Shown here: piece after piece, positions 24,301 through 36,428 of the stretch
How positions within the stretch are numbered: position 1 is the stretch's first letter
How the letters are laid out: every line of letters begins with the position of its first letter
From: Xiphias gladius
Taxonomy: Eukaryota > Chordata > Actinopteri > Istiophoriformes > Xiphiidae
DNA: 64,000 nt
Assembly (NCBI RefSeq): GCF_016859285.1
Contig: NC_053416.1
Location: forward strand, 14,676,001-14,740,000
Direction: 5' to 3'
Program-made: the position numbers and the translations under genes
Notes under the pieces: generated by a model
Told to the model about the DNA's origin: nothing
What the model saw: the letters and a program-made list of their open reading frames with translations, nothing else
The model's database searches: none

Positions 24301-27189
24301 TAAGTGACTCCATATTTGCTAAAAAAAAACAAACAAAAAACCGCAATAGAGCAAGTAACATGGTTTATCATTACTAAAATGTGGCGAAACTGATTTGGTT
24401 TAAAATACTAAATGGCTGATTCTGTTAATACATAATAGTCAGGAGGTTTAAAAAAAAAAATAAAATCAGTAATCAGTTGCTAGTCAAAACAGCAACCTAC
24501 AAATTACTGAGGTAAAAACATTAACTAAATTTAATTTATTTGGACATTGTGGTCTATTTGTTACAAGATGGGCCTTTTTAACAGCAGACTTTTTGATTTT
24601 TCATAGAAGGAAAAGCACAGGTTACTATTCACATTAACAATGGCTCTTTTCTATTCAAGTGTCCCAGTAAGACCTGACAGTGTGACAGTGAGCCAGCATG
24701 CACGACACCAGGACCCTGAAACTGAAGCAGCTACATGCAGACAAAATGTCTTCTATGAAAAAGGCGAAGAGGTTTTTATCTTCAAAATTCAAGTCGTCTT
24801 TGGCAATCACTGCAACCCTGCTCCAATGACACTGCTGAATGACAAGTCGGAGTAGAGTGTAAATGTATTCTTTGCAGCTGCCAAACGTGAATGTGTTGAT
24901 CCATCAGATCTCACCTGTGCTCCTGTGAACCACCAAACAGGTCTGTGCTGGACTGGGGGAGCGACTGAAGTTGAAAACAAAGCGAAAGCAGTACTTATTC
25001 CTTCCGGGGTAAAAAACAGAACAGTTGAATTCTGTCTCATTCTCTCCCTGAGTCAGCCAGTTAAAGGCTAGCGGAGGAGAGGAGGGCTCCTCTGAACCAA
25101 AACCGATCAGTGATGTTCCACCTGCTCCGACCCCAGAGGAAACAGCAGCCCCTCTTCCAACACTTGCATCCTTATACAGCAGTACTTTCCCATTGATGTG
25201 AGCACATGGTGGGGTTATCAGTTTAACAGTCATAGTCCCTTCACAACCACTCTTGTAAGTGTTGCTGTTTTCCACCAGTAGTTTATAGGAGAAGATACGG
25301 GACAGGTAGAGAGGACCAGAGCTCTTCACTTCCTGTGCTGTGTGAGGTGACCGCAGAGCCACTCGTATGAAGTCTCTTTCTGTGAACGGAAATGCACAGG
25401 ACAGCTCGACACTCTGGGAGCGGAGGGGTCTGATTGGGTGTTGTACGCGGGCTCGGACCTTGTCAATGCTGTTCCGCCCAATCTGGTTGTACTCCATGTA
25501 GCTGACCTCTAGGAAGAGAGCCGAGTCAAGGCCGCTGGAACAAGCCTGAAAGTGTTCATTGGTGGATATACCAACCTGGTGAGAGACCGAAGAAGAGAAG
25601 TATGAGAACCATTCTGCGGCAAAATGAGTCAACATAGTGCGTAAAGTCTGATATCTTGTTTTCCTTACCTGAAAAGATCCTGAGTGGTTACCAGCCCTCT
25701 CCACAGCGATGTGAAAGGTAGGCCACTGCACCTGCAGTTCTGAACTCCACCACCAGGTGGTGCTCTCCACGCTACTGACATCTGTGCCACTTGCAGGAGA
25801 AACGGCAGTGGTGCTGGTCTGTCTCAGCAGGAACCTGTAAGTTCCTGCGTACAGGAAGCAGGAGCAGTCGAACTCCACCTTGCCAGCCAGTTGGTTGTTG
25901 GACAGAGTCCTGGTCAGAAGGGTGTTGTTGGTTTCCGTGTTGACCAGAGAGACGCTTGTGTTGCGAATGGTGCTGATGTTGGATTTTGTGCTGAAGTCCA
26001 CAAATACACTGGCGTTGCTAAGGGCAACGTGGAAGGAGGGCCAGATATTGAGCCCTGCAAAAGCTACAGGAAAGGATGCACAGAAGTGCGACAGGGCAAA
26101 GAGAAGGAACATTTTACATATTGTTCATCCATGTTGCACAAAAATTTCTGAATATGTCCAATATGTGTATAATGTGGTCTCAGATTTTATCGCTATTTTT
26201 TCTCTGTGTAGTTTTATGGCTGCTTTTTTTATATCTGCTTTTTCAGTTTTTTCTTTCAAGCTGGCTGGTACCGTGCCCATAGGGTGTGTTTCTGGTTCAT
26301 TTTACTGTGGTGATTCAATAACACGACATTTTCTAGAGCTGATATATCCCAATATCTGTTTAGATGTGGACAGTTATAGGTTAAGTTGTCTAATTAATGT
26401 TTGGACTATATGGAAAGTGGAAGTCAAATCGCAACTGTCTTTTCTAGTTGTTATTTTCACAAATTTTAGATATCAGTCTGGGAGAAAAGTGACTTAATTG
26501 CAATGTAGTGTAAATTTTGACAACATAAATATTGCATCATGATTCATGGTATAAAAAAAAAATTCCCACGTACAATTATATATCAATAAATTATGTATAG
26601 GTCTGTTGATATATTTCCTGTGTCCAAGTAACATCAATTTTAATAACCACACAGCCAAGAATGATGGAATTTTTTCAGTCTGACTAATTAATAAGCTCAG
26701 TTTTCAGCACAGACACTGGATCCATAAACAATTGATACGCATCAATAGTTGTAGGCTTCAGATTTCTAGCAGTACCTCTGAGTATATTAATACATTATCT
26801 GTACCCAGGGAAAAAGTAAAAATGTAGCAAGTAGTAGCATATTATTTAAGGGCTATTGTGCTGTGCCCTTTGTAAATCCTCTTGTGCAATATTCACATCC
26901 TCACAAAACAAAAGGGAAGAGGCTTAACATCCATTGCCCCCTTCACTCCTCTGCCTTTTCCTTCGGCTCAACTTCCCTCCCCCATTTGAAGGAGGGCCCA
27001 AAGTAGAATACAGGGTGGTACAGGCCATATAAGTTAACATGTGTGTGCTTGATCAGATGAATTAAAAAATCAGTGATCCTGCCAGCCTTTTCAAACATTA
27101 AGTTATGTTACTAAGTTACTAAGATAGCGACCCTCACCGTATCCCATGAGCACCAGCAGGAAGGGCAGCAGTGAGACAGCCTGTGGCAT
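21380..27189 (-). CDS. thsd1: thrombospondin type-1 domain-containing protein 1
   Basis: Single-pass endothelial adhesion regulator. Exons, 5' to 3' on minus: 27189-27138, 26054-25669, 25575-24915, 23507-23346, 23192-22772, 22667-22136, 22024-21380; 2859 nt, 952 aa (human about 850). The first coding exon gives the signal peptide MPQAVSLLPFLLVLMGYG, spliced to LNIWPSFHVALSNASVFVDF as in THSD1. The N-glycosylated ectodomain carries SQSVELSCAFPF and ends in one TSP1 repeat with WGPWQPWSVCSVSCGEG; its Trp motif suits C-mannosylation. A Pro-rich stalk, one membrane helix (about 443-466, MVMVAGISLCLAVILATVVV) and a ~480-aa disordered Ser/Pro/Arg-rich tail ending LDLDLSSS follow. The 93-nt intron 25576-25668 is in frame and stop-free. 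Neighbour of vps36 on the same strand, as in human. Confidence 0.95.
26155..27137 (-). other. thsd1 intron 1
   Basis: AT-rich intron between the signal-peptide exon and the next exon (intron boundaries 26055-27137). No feature recognised inside it. Confidence 0.7.
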
Positions 27190-28059
27190 TCCGAAGTCTG
27201 TGCATCTGTTTTCTCCTACACCACATGACCGTCCTCTTCCACCATCCCCGACCTCTACAAATCAGAGGCAAATCAAAAAAATAAACAAGTAATCCGCAAG
27301 TAAGGCCGCAGGCAACAACCTGCGCTTTGCTTTTGGGTGTCGTGAGACAGGAGAAGACATGGAAGGAGTAGTGCACTCATCTGAGGTATGAAAAACAGGA
27401 AGGCTGGGGCAAAAAGCTGTGAACATGAGTCTTCTGGATTTACAGTGGCGTCTTCCTCTTCCTTCCATCTTCACAATGGGTATGGAGAGCTGCCGCCACC
27501 ACACAAGTGTGGTAGCTACAGGGGGGCTTTGTCCATGACAAATATTTACGAGTTATACCCAAATAGGCTACTTGTTGTTTGTTTGCTTACAAATGTTTTC
27601 ACTGATTGTCACTGATTGAACGTTTTCTTGCGAGTTTGTCTTTTGTTTCCCCACAAACACAATAGACTACTATGCATGGCAATCACATATGGGCTCGGAG
27701 TACTAAATTTAATACATGCACTCTCTAATACACCGTAGCCGGATCAAGAAGTTGGCCCCATACTTGTAGTTATTAGATAGAGACATCCCTTTGGTCGCCC
27801 ACAGAGTCAACTCCCAACCAAATAGTTAGTCTGAATGTTTTTTTTCCACTTTTACTCAAATGTATCTGTGCTTAGCCATCAGTAGTGAAAGTGTATGAAG
27901 GCTGAATCTGTCCCTTCTTTTGAAGCCTGTCAGAACATTAGCCTGGACGCCCCGACTCTGGGAGATGATTCTAAACCTGCGGCTAGCGTCTGTGGTGCCT
28001 CTGGGACGCAGTGGTCGCAACTTTAATTCTTTGGTGTAGCTGGGAAGCAAGGCCGTTTT

Positions 28060-28300
28060 ACTCACATCTCTCCCCGGCTCCGCACAGCGTTAGGCCTCCT
28101 GTCCACTCTTCCGACGGGGAACCCGCGGCGCCGGCCCCTCCATGTGCTGGCGACACATTTCTTCTGACTGACTCCCTGCTATTAGTTTTCCACTGACAGC
28201 CAACGGGACGGGCTCTCCCGGAGGCGCGCGCCGTCGCTCGGAGCGCGTGAGAGAGATCCGGCTCGCGGTCACCAGCGCGGCGCGTTGGATATTGTGTGCA
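28060..28300 (-). promoter_or_regulatory. probable thsd1 CpG-rich promoter / first exon
   Basis: The most CpG-rich stretch near the 5' end of thsd1 (GGCGCGCGCCG and several CG-dense blocks, about 28,085-28,290). A donor-like GAT|GTGAGT on the minus strand near 28,062 and an acceptor near 27,256 suggest a non-coding first exon spliced to the ATG exon. Inferred, no transcript seen. Confidence 0.45.
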
Positions 28301-30662
28301 ACTCACAAGGTTTTTTTTTTTTTTCCCTCTCACACTGTTGAGGTACAATAGAGACAATGTAGCCTAGAAACCAAATAGGCTGCTTGCTTTCAGAAACATG
28401 CAGAGATTAAGGAAATATATGAGATAAGTAAATAAATAAATAAAAAGAGTTTTTATGGGTTTACCCTTTAAATTCTTGCCTGGGAGCATTAACATGTAAA
28501 ATGAAGCGAAACTACTCACTGGTTTGAAAGTGGTTCTTACATCCAAATGAATTTCCAAAACACTGGTTTTCAGGTACAGTGTGTCTTCACAGGCACGTTT
28601 ATTTTGTGCAAGATGAGGTTTGCTTAGGCTGCAGGTAAAGGACACTCCAGAAAACTAAAGCACGGATGACAGGCCCTTTCCCCCCCCTGCCAGGTTAAGC
28701 TTTGCATTATATGAAGCGAATCCTGGAGGTGATTTTCAGTTTAAACAACAGGCACCTGGGTCATCGAGACTTCAGCAGAGGTGCCTGAGGAAAGCGACTA
28801 CATGCGGAAACATGTGAGATGCAACGGATGGATCTATGATTCAATACTTCAACTGGCAGGCACACATGAATCCATTTTTTACGTAAGGCTAAAAGGAATA
28901 GACTTAAAAAGAAATTCATGATATATTCATATGGGAATTTGGACATAATAGCACTGTCTATCCTAACTGGCCCACAGGAGGAGGCAGGGTAACGGAACAA
29001 CACATTTTGTGTAATGCAGTCCCGGTAGTAAACTGCAGCACTGCTCATCTTATTCCATAAGATTACCTTCCTCCCACATACAGTGACTGACAAGTCATTC
29101 GCCTGTAATCCACTGTTGAAAACAAACATTATTGAGATTTCAATAGATGACACTCAGTCATTCAGGGTATGGATTAATTTAATATGCACCACTGGGTAAA
29201 TAAATCCATCTAAGCATGCAGGAACAGGACCCATTTTGCATGAAACAAAACAAAACAAAAACATTTTCACCAAAAGTTCAAATGCCAAGCACGAATCCCT
29301 AATGATTATGATCAGACCTGCCTGAGTTCAGCTCTCATGATTTCCTGAACCAATTAAGTTAATCCACTATCAATAAGTGAACCACATGGCATGGTAATCT
29401 AATCAGCCGTATAGCTCTGTAGACCTTTATTTTTCTTCTAGAGAGAGCCAGCAGAAAACAGGAAGCTTCTCTGGAGATGAAAAATCGTTTACTGCTCAGC
29501 TCAGTTCACAATGGGAACAAAGGGCATTTCTATCCTGTGTGTAAAAGGCCCTACAGGGACGCACGGAGATGAAAAATAAAAACACAGTGGCAGCACTCCC
29601 AGCGAGTCTAAAATTTAGACATGATGCTACTTGGACCAGTTGCTCACAATATGCTCATATTTCACACCTTCAATACGACCTCTGGAGTTACTTTTAATAC
29701 GATATACTGTTAATAGATATGGTTAAGTGATAGAATTACAAGCACTTGTTTGGCAAGCTTCACTAATAGGGTGCTCACCTGTAAGTTTGGCTTCAAAACA
29801 GTCACAACTGAAATTTCTATAACACAAACTCTGCACTGAAGGGATTAATTACCTGAAGAATGACATTTGGCAATGTGCCCTACATTTTATACTCTGTGAA
29901 CCAAACTGATAGCAGATCAGGCAATTTATTTCTATCTTGGTCTTTTCTTGAATGTATCCTTAAGAAGGGCTATGACATTCAAAGACAGTGTGACTCGAGA
30001 AGGGACAAGAATCACATTTTGATGGAGAGAGACCAAAACAAGATGAAAGGTCATGCATCTCCCCTTCCTCAGAAAATGAGACAGCAGGGCAAGCTTTATT
30101 CCTTAATCCTTTATTACATAAATGTATATTTTGCTTTGGAAAATGTGATCGGGGACTATGGCTTTTCCATGACAGAAAGACTACTTGTAAAAACGTATAA
30201 GCTGTGCGACACAAGAATGTGTTATCAAAATTAAATGTGAAATTCAAAATTAAAGCAGTGGAAAAATAAAATTACACTGTATATCTGATAAGCCAATTTT
30301 CCCAAAGCCATTTATTACTAAAGACACACCAAGTAGAGCAAATCTGGGAACACTGTGCTGCATGCACAATATTTGCAGTTTGCAGATAAAATTTTAAAGA
30401 CAAGCTCTTAGACCTAGATGGAAAATTGCTGGTGGTACCTACAGTGGATTTGCAAAGATGTACCACTACCGGAACACCAACCATTCAATAATCATAACTA
30501 CACTGGATAGCACAAAGTACAGCGGGCACTTTACTGCTGCACAACAGTATATACATGTAGAGGTCAGAAGACTGTTTCAATGCATCAGTCTATCCCTAAA
30601 GACAATGCCCAGTTTAAGTTTAAGTTATTTTTTCTATCTCAACAATAATGACTGTAGACAGG
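28301..30662. other. thsd1-vps36 intergenic region
   Basis: AT-rich, no gene recognised. The longest open frames (about 124-130 aa) lack family motifs, signal peptides or splice support and sit on alternating strands. The right part is probably the vps36 3' UTR. A GTGCCTGAGGAAAGCGACTA-type motif near 28,780 resembles conserved ends of dispersed vertebrate repeats. Confidence 0.5.
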
Positions 30663-33600
30663 TCAAAAGAGGTTTGGGTAGAATCTCAAACCCTCAACAG
30701 AGTCATCTCTACACAGGTGGCCCATCTTCTCAGCCAGCAACAACCTGGGGGTGAGGAAGGAATAGAGAAGAGGACTCAAAAAAATGAAGAAGAAGAAACA
30801 AGCTACAAGAATGCAGCACTAAACAGCTATAAAAGGAGAAGCACAGACAAACTGTGTGGTAAAACAGAGAGATTCACATCATGAACCAATGAGACAACTT
30901 ACCGTTCTTTAGACAGAAGAACAGAGAGACCGAGGAGCTTCGCAAACTCCTCTGCTGTCAAGGACCCTTTCTCTGACACCTGTAGAAGAGGAAGAGAGAG
31001 AAGAAAAACTTACACCATAAGGGGTTTTGATGGTAATTTATCTCTCGATATTTTTCAAAGATATATATACAAGTTAGTGGAATATGCTGTTTGATCAATC
31101 TAGGGCATCACCATATCATTGTCAGTATAATGTTTGTAAAAGTAAAAGCTTACATTGTCCAGTGCTGACGCTATCATTTCCTCTTCGCTGTGAGACTGCA
31201 GCTGGACCACCATCACACCGCTGTCAAACACACGCAGCCTACAGAGAAGACAAGACAGATGAAGGAAAGGGATGTGTGCGGTGGGTGTGAGAGAGAGGGG
31301 CAGGGAGAGGGATCAACAGCAGGTCAACAGTTTTAAGTGGAGGTGATCTTTTATTTAGCCAAGATGCGACCACTTTGGGGGTACTAGGACCAGTATAGCA
31401 GGGAAAAAGGCCAGTGTTTCTTTTGAAACCCCAGGAAGTGACAGGAAATGACAGCTGCAGAGGGCTGGACACCCCTTCCAACAACAGGAAGCCAGGCAGG
31501 AAGAGCCTGGCCTCTGTGAAGCCGGCGCCTACCCTGCCCTATATTCCTTTAATAAACACATAGACTTGTCTGAAAAAAAAAAAAAAAAAAACGGATGCAA
31601 GTATGCATACATAGTTTAAACAATACGATAAAAAGACTAACACAACTCAAACTCACCTCAGTGGGAGCTTCAACGACTCAAACATCTTGCATGCGTTTAC
31701 CAAATCTTCTGGAGATAAAAGCTATGGAAAGGGGAAAAAAATAACCTCAGTATCTGACAGGCTAATAAAGTAATTTGTGTATAGCATGAATGTATGGATT
31801 GCAAAGTTGTGTCCTACTATGAATCCAGCTATATTGAACATGCAGGGACATGCCAAGTCAAGTAGGATCTATAATATCTATCTTCAGTTGTGTGGTGTTG
31901 TGTGAGCATTACCTCCATCCCTCTAGCACGGTTGACGAGACAGTACACCTCAGTGAGAGCCATCATACCCCCACGCTCCTGAGAGAGTAGGGAGTGGTAG
32001 AAAGAGATGAAGGGAAACAAGGGTCAGAAAAAGATTAAGAAGGAAAAGAAAGTAAGGAGATGATTCACAGTAGTGTGTGATCTTAGCCTGTGTAGACGTA
32101 AAATGCATGACACACAAAAAATTCACACCTACCTCTAGAGGGGCCTGTAGCATATCCCCCAGTTGCTTCGCCAGCTGCAAGTGGTAATGTGTGCCTGACC
32201 CATGTGTTTCCCGGGTAACAGGGTTAGCAATACCCATGCTGAGTAGGTAGGACTTAAACCGGATTGTCTGTAAAGCAGAACATAACTGTTAATAAAAGGA
32301 AAACTACTTGCAAACCAAATTGTGGGCCTTTAAGTGTAAAGACTGCAGGGTGTAACAGTATGATGCAATAGCACTCTTGTTATATATGTATATGCATCAG
32401 GCCTCAGATGAGACTAGCTGTGTGTGTGTAGTGGCCCACTGAAGTTGGAGACTATTACTTAGAGGCCTTTATGGTTATAGGTAGCTATTTCTGCATGTAC
32501 AGTAATTTGAAACTATGTCCATTGTCCTCATGCTTTGGGCCTGATTATACTGGTCAAGTTCTTACCTCATCCTCTGTTATGTCTCCCTGCTTGTCTTTGA
32601 TCTTGTTGGCTATAGATCTGGACAGCTCCACCATCTCTTTGGCCTGTTAGTTAAAGCAGACAGTCATTCAGCGAATCCCACTGCAGAGCCGTATGCGAGC
32701 TTTACAAAGTTTTGATATCTATCGTTGTGATGTTTCAACAAGCATACAGTGCGTCACTAGACAGCAAAGGAAAGCATTCTTTACCTTCACCATCAGCTTA
32801 CTGAGGTCCTCAAAGGCCTGAGAAAAAAAGACCCTAAATGGGTAATAATGCTCAAAAATGTCCATAATTACATAAACCACAAAACTTACTGGCTACTTAT
32901 AAAATTTAAATATCGTTCCAAAGAAAAAAAAAAAACAGATTCAAAAACCAATAGAAATTCTTTAAACCAAACCACTCTGCATTCTCAGTATATTCACAGT
33001 CAAAATATGGCTAAATACAAAACTTCAGCTTGGAGCTTTGAGGTGGGCGATGGCATGACACATAAGCAGTTTACTTAACTTAGTTTCTATTGAGATCTCC
33101 AACTCTATATTAGTGCAACGCCACCCCAATACTGACACATTTATCAACATTTTAGTGTTTTCGCTGTACAGTACCTCTGAAATGTTTTTGTCCGTTTCTT
33201 TCCTCTTCTCCTCTATCTTCCTCTCGATGCCAACAATCCCCACTGCGCGTGTCTTTCCTGCCTGCATGACCATGAAGGAAAGAAAAACACACGTAGGAAT
33301 TGAAAAGTTGATAACAAGCCTCTAAGGACACGGAAAGACAAACAGTGAGGAGGGAACAAACTGTCCAAATGCTGCAGGATGCTAAACCTAGTTTGACATT
33401 AATTGGATGCATACTGATATTGAATCTTTTTGAAAAGTCCTAAAGGTCAGAAGAAGTTCTGACTACTTTAACTGTGAGGCCCGAGAATAAAGTGACTACA
33501 CTGCCCTCGTGTGGAACATAATTTGAAATGACGGTAATGTAATTCCCATGTGCAGTATATCACCTATTAAACGGTCAAATGGCAGTTTGGCTGGCACAGT

Positions 33601-36428
33601 TACAGTCCTGTGCTGTGAAAATAATTCCCATAACCTCCTGGCAACTGAATCTAAAAACTCCCAGGAATATAAAACGGTGGAAAGGAAGAGATTGTAGTCA
33701 GATGAGGAGGTATGTCTGTTCAGCGTCTAACCTGACAGCCAGTTCCTGTGGGGATGGGTTGTGAGACTGGCGTACTCTCCCATCTCTTCTGAGTCATCTC
33801 TTCTGTTAGCCTCCTATAAAACTGCAAGCAAATGACACCATGTTGTCATGTCCCAGGTAATCAAGTATCAAACACCTAGTCTAGCTAAAGAAGGAGTACA
33901 AAAATGAAAACGAAAAGCTGTTTTTGCTACTTGTGTAAGCAGGACCACCTCAATCTGCCCGTGTTCTTTGAAGGAGAGCTTGATGTAGGAGAACTTGCTG
34001 TGTTGGTATGGACCTGGCTCCTTGTTAGCAAGCGCTGGATGCAGGTGAATAACAATTTTTGCACTGCAGAATAAGAGATACCCACAGTTGATTTTAGTTA
34101 ATAGCTTTTTCACAGCATCTCATGGTCTAAGGGTTACAATTTCCTCTCCCTAAATACAACCAGAATTTATCACACACATAAAAGTATGACCAAACTCCCA
34201 TACTTTATAAATAATTGTATGCTAAAGTTTGGGCATATTTTAACATATTTTGTTGGTTTTTGAAGTGAAAAGAAGTAAATACAACCACTGAAGCAAACAT
34301 ACATTAAAAATGCAGCTCTTACTTCCACTGTTGATGCGCTTTTCCTTTTAATTTCATGAACTTAAAACATAGAAAAAAATTAAACTAATATTAAAGTAAT
34401 TGTGAACACAAAGTACTTCATTATATTGTTAGGCCTTAACTAACTCGTTTTGACTTGTAAAGCAGGTGAAGAATTGCCATTAGGTATTGTCAGCTGATTA
34501 CATTTTTAGAGCTGATAAATTCTCTGACTCTTCAAACCCAGCTACTGACTGAGGATCTGAAAATGAAGCTAATTGATGCCTGCAAAGCATGGGAGGCTAT
34601 AAAAAGATATCAAAGTGCTTTCTCATTGAAATTGCCACAGTCCAATATGTCATTAAAAAATGGCAGTTAAGGGGAACTGCGGACGTCAAAACAAGACCTG
34701 GAAAATGCAGAAAAACTTTCGGCCAAAACTGCACATCTGCTGGGCAGCAAGGCAAAGAAAACACCCATATAACTGCAAAGGAGCTGCAGGTAGGTTTAGC
34801 TGACACAGGAGTGGTGGTGCACCCTTCCTCTGTGCAGCATTGATGCACAAACAGGGCCTACATGGAAGAGTCATCAGAAGGAAACCTTGCTTGCAGCCAT
34901 GTTGCAAAAGTCAGCATCTGAAGTCTGCAAAACAACATCTGGATAAGCCATTTTGGAAACAAGTGCCGTGGACAGATGAAGTTAAAGTTGAGCTCTATGG
35001 CCACAATTACTAACGGTGTGTTTTGAGAAAACTAAGGGAAGCATTTGCAGAAAAGAACACCTTGCCAACTGTTAAGCTTGGGGTTGGAAATAATCTTATT
35101 TGGGGTTGGGTGACAGCCAGTAGAACAGGAAACGTTGCACAGATAGTGGGAAGAATGGATTCTACTAACTATCAGCGACTTCTGGATCCAAATGTCCTGC
35201 AGTCAGTCAAGAAAGGGAAACCGAAAAGAGGCTGGTTTCTTCAACAGGCCAAGGATCCAAAGCAGACCTCAAAATCCACCATGAACTACTTCAAGAAATA
35301 CAAGCGGAAACCTTCAGAATGGCCCCCACAGTCCCCTGACATGAAAATCAATGCTGTGTATGTAAGACAATTGAAAAATATCTCAGAACTTGAATTAATC
35401 TGCAGGAAGAGAATTCCTAAATCAAGAACAGAGAGACTATTGCTGCTAGAAAAAGCGTTTGCAAGCTGTGATCTCTGCCAAACGTGGGGGGATGGGGTTG
35501 TCACCAAGTACTGACTTAGCAAGGTGCCAAGACTTTTGCACATGTCACAAATAGTTTATTTATTTATATATTTTTGACATTCATGACATAAAAAGTAACA
35601 GTGCATTAACATTTTAAAAAAGGCTCATCTGTAATGCCAGTTTGCTGAAGGGTTGGATTTTTACTTCTTTTCACTTCAAATATCAACACATTTTTTAAAA
35701 CATGCCAACAACTGGACCATCTCCATGACAATTTGAGGAAACCAACCACTGACGAATCCAGTGAGATGGACTGAAAGCCCCCCAGAAAGCTAGTAAGTGG
35801 GCCTTGATTACGTTTCTTTTCTTTTTTACACCACAAAATGTATTTACTGACACTGACCTCTTTCCTATTCCTGCGGCCTGCTCCTCAAAGAAGACGATCT
35901 GTGACAGGGGCATGGCTATGCAGCAGTCCTTAGACAAATACGGAAGTCATCATGAGAGTCAGTACACAAAATGTGAAAAGCACCACTCCTCGGGCAATCA
36001 GTGCCGTCAGTACTGTATGTAGTCCTGTCGGCTGCTGTCTTACATGATTTTTAACGTCCCTCCAAATCAACCGATGGGTGCTCAACAAGGTAACTCCAAC
36101 ATCAAGCTTAGCCTGGTACAATGACAGAAAAATACATGACGCTATTATTTGGTTATTATATTATAATAACCGCAAACTACAGATTTAACCACCGAGAACC
36201 ACAAGGATCAGCCTGAAATTCATCAGTGCCTTATGTGCACCGACATTATTATCAACATTGTTGCGTCTAAGTTTTAGCTGCTGTGTAGTTGCAGCATGCC
36301 ACAAACTTAGCTTTCATAAACCAAAACTATACCTTATCATCACCGTCATACAGTCTCACACCTCGTTGCTGGATCACCAGAGTTTCGTTTATTTCCAACA
36401 GCCCATTTGACCATGAAAAGCGGTCCAT
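30663..36428 (-). CDS. vps36: ESCRT-II subunit VPS36
   Basis: Vps36 joins Vps22 and Vps25 in ESCRT-II and uses its GLUE domain to bind ubiquitin and PI3P on endosomes. Exons, 5' to 3' on minus: 36428-36333, 36112-36044, 35928-35858, 34063-33949, 33821-33732, 33261-33175, 32817-32785, 32643-32566, 32267-32133, 31978-31913, 31721-31657, 31238-31154, 30979-30903, 30744-30663; 1149 nt, 382 aa (human 386). Begins [20 protein letters not shown], with GLUE motifs [30 protein letters not shown] and [19 protein letters not shown]. No yeast-type NZF fingers are inserted. The helical/winged-helix half reads [58 protein letters not shown] and ends [16 protein letters not shown]. The third intron holds a Tc1-like relic. 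Confidence 0.97.
31260..31592 (+). mobile_element. retroposed sequence with AATAAA and poly(A) tail
   Basis: In the vps36 intron 31239-31656, AATAAA (31551-31556) lies 16 nt before an uninterrupted run of about 19 A (31573-31591). Together they look like the 3' end of a reverse-transcribed polyadenylated RNA, inserted antisense to vps36. The 5' limit is a guess and no target-site duplication was found. A SINE, an LTR fragment or a processed transcript are all possible. Confidence 0.4.
34222..35717 (+). mobile_element. degenerate Tc1-like transposon in vps36 intron
   Basis: Terminal inverted repeats are recognisable: left about 34222-34280 (AAGTTTGGGCAT, then TTGAAGTGAAAAGAAGTAAA), right about 35661-35717 reading the reverse complement with scattered mismatches. 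Between them a broken Tc1 transposase reads in several frames: helix-turn-helix remnants near 34573-34700, [14 protein letters not shown] near 34967-35010 (first catalytic Asp present), then 35023-35514 with [29 protein letters not shown] and EWPPQSPDM. Stops and frameshifts break the gene, and the second catalytic position (QQDNDPKH in active elements) is AK, so it is dead. Antisense to vps36. Confidence 0.85.

Noticed and set aside
24640-24855. 71-codon plus-strand ORF next to thsd1
   Set aside because: Lies in a thsd1 intron, antisense, with no similarity recognised.
26055-26112. Alternative thsd1 start at 26112 (MFLLFALSHFCASFPVAFAG)
   Set aside because: It looks like a signal peptide, but a 3' splice site at 26055 joins in phase to an upstream exon encoding a better signal peptide (MPQAVSLLPFLLVLMGYG). 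Retained as a possible minor start only.
28761-29153. 130-codon minus-strand open frame
   Set aside because: No family features; lies in the spacer and overlaps a repeat-like motif.
29860-30234. Open frame of 124 codons between thsd1 and vps36
   Set aside because: No recognisable motif, no promoter or splice support, AT-rich composition, and an antisense frame of similar size. Chance ORF.
35023-35514. 163-codon ORF as a host gene
   Set aside because: It is the C-terminal part of a broken Tc1-like transposase between inverted repeats.
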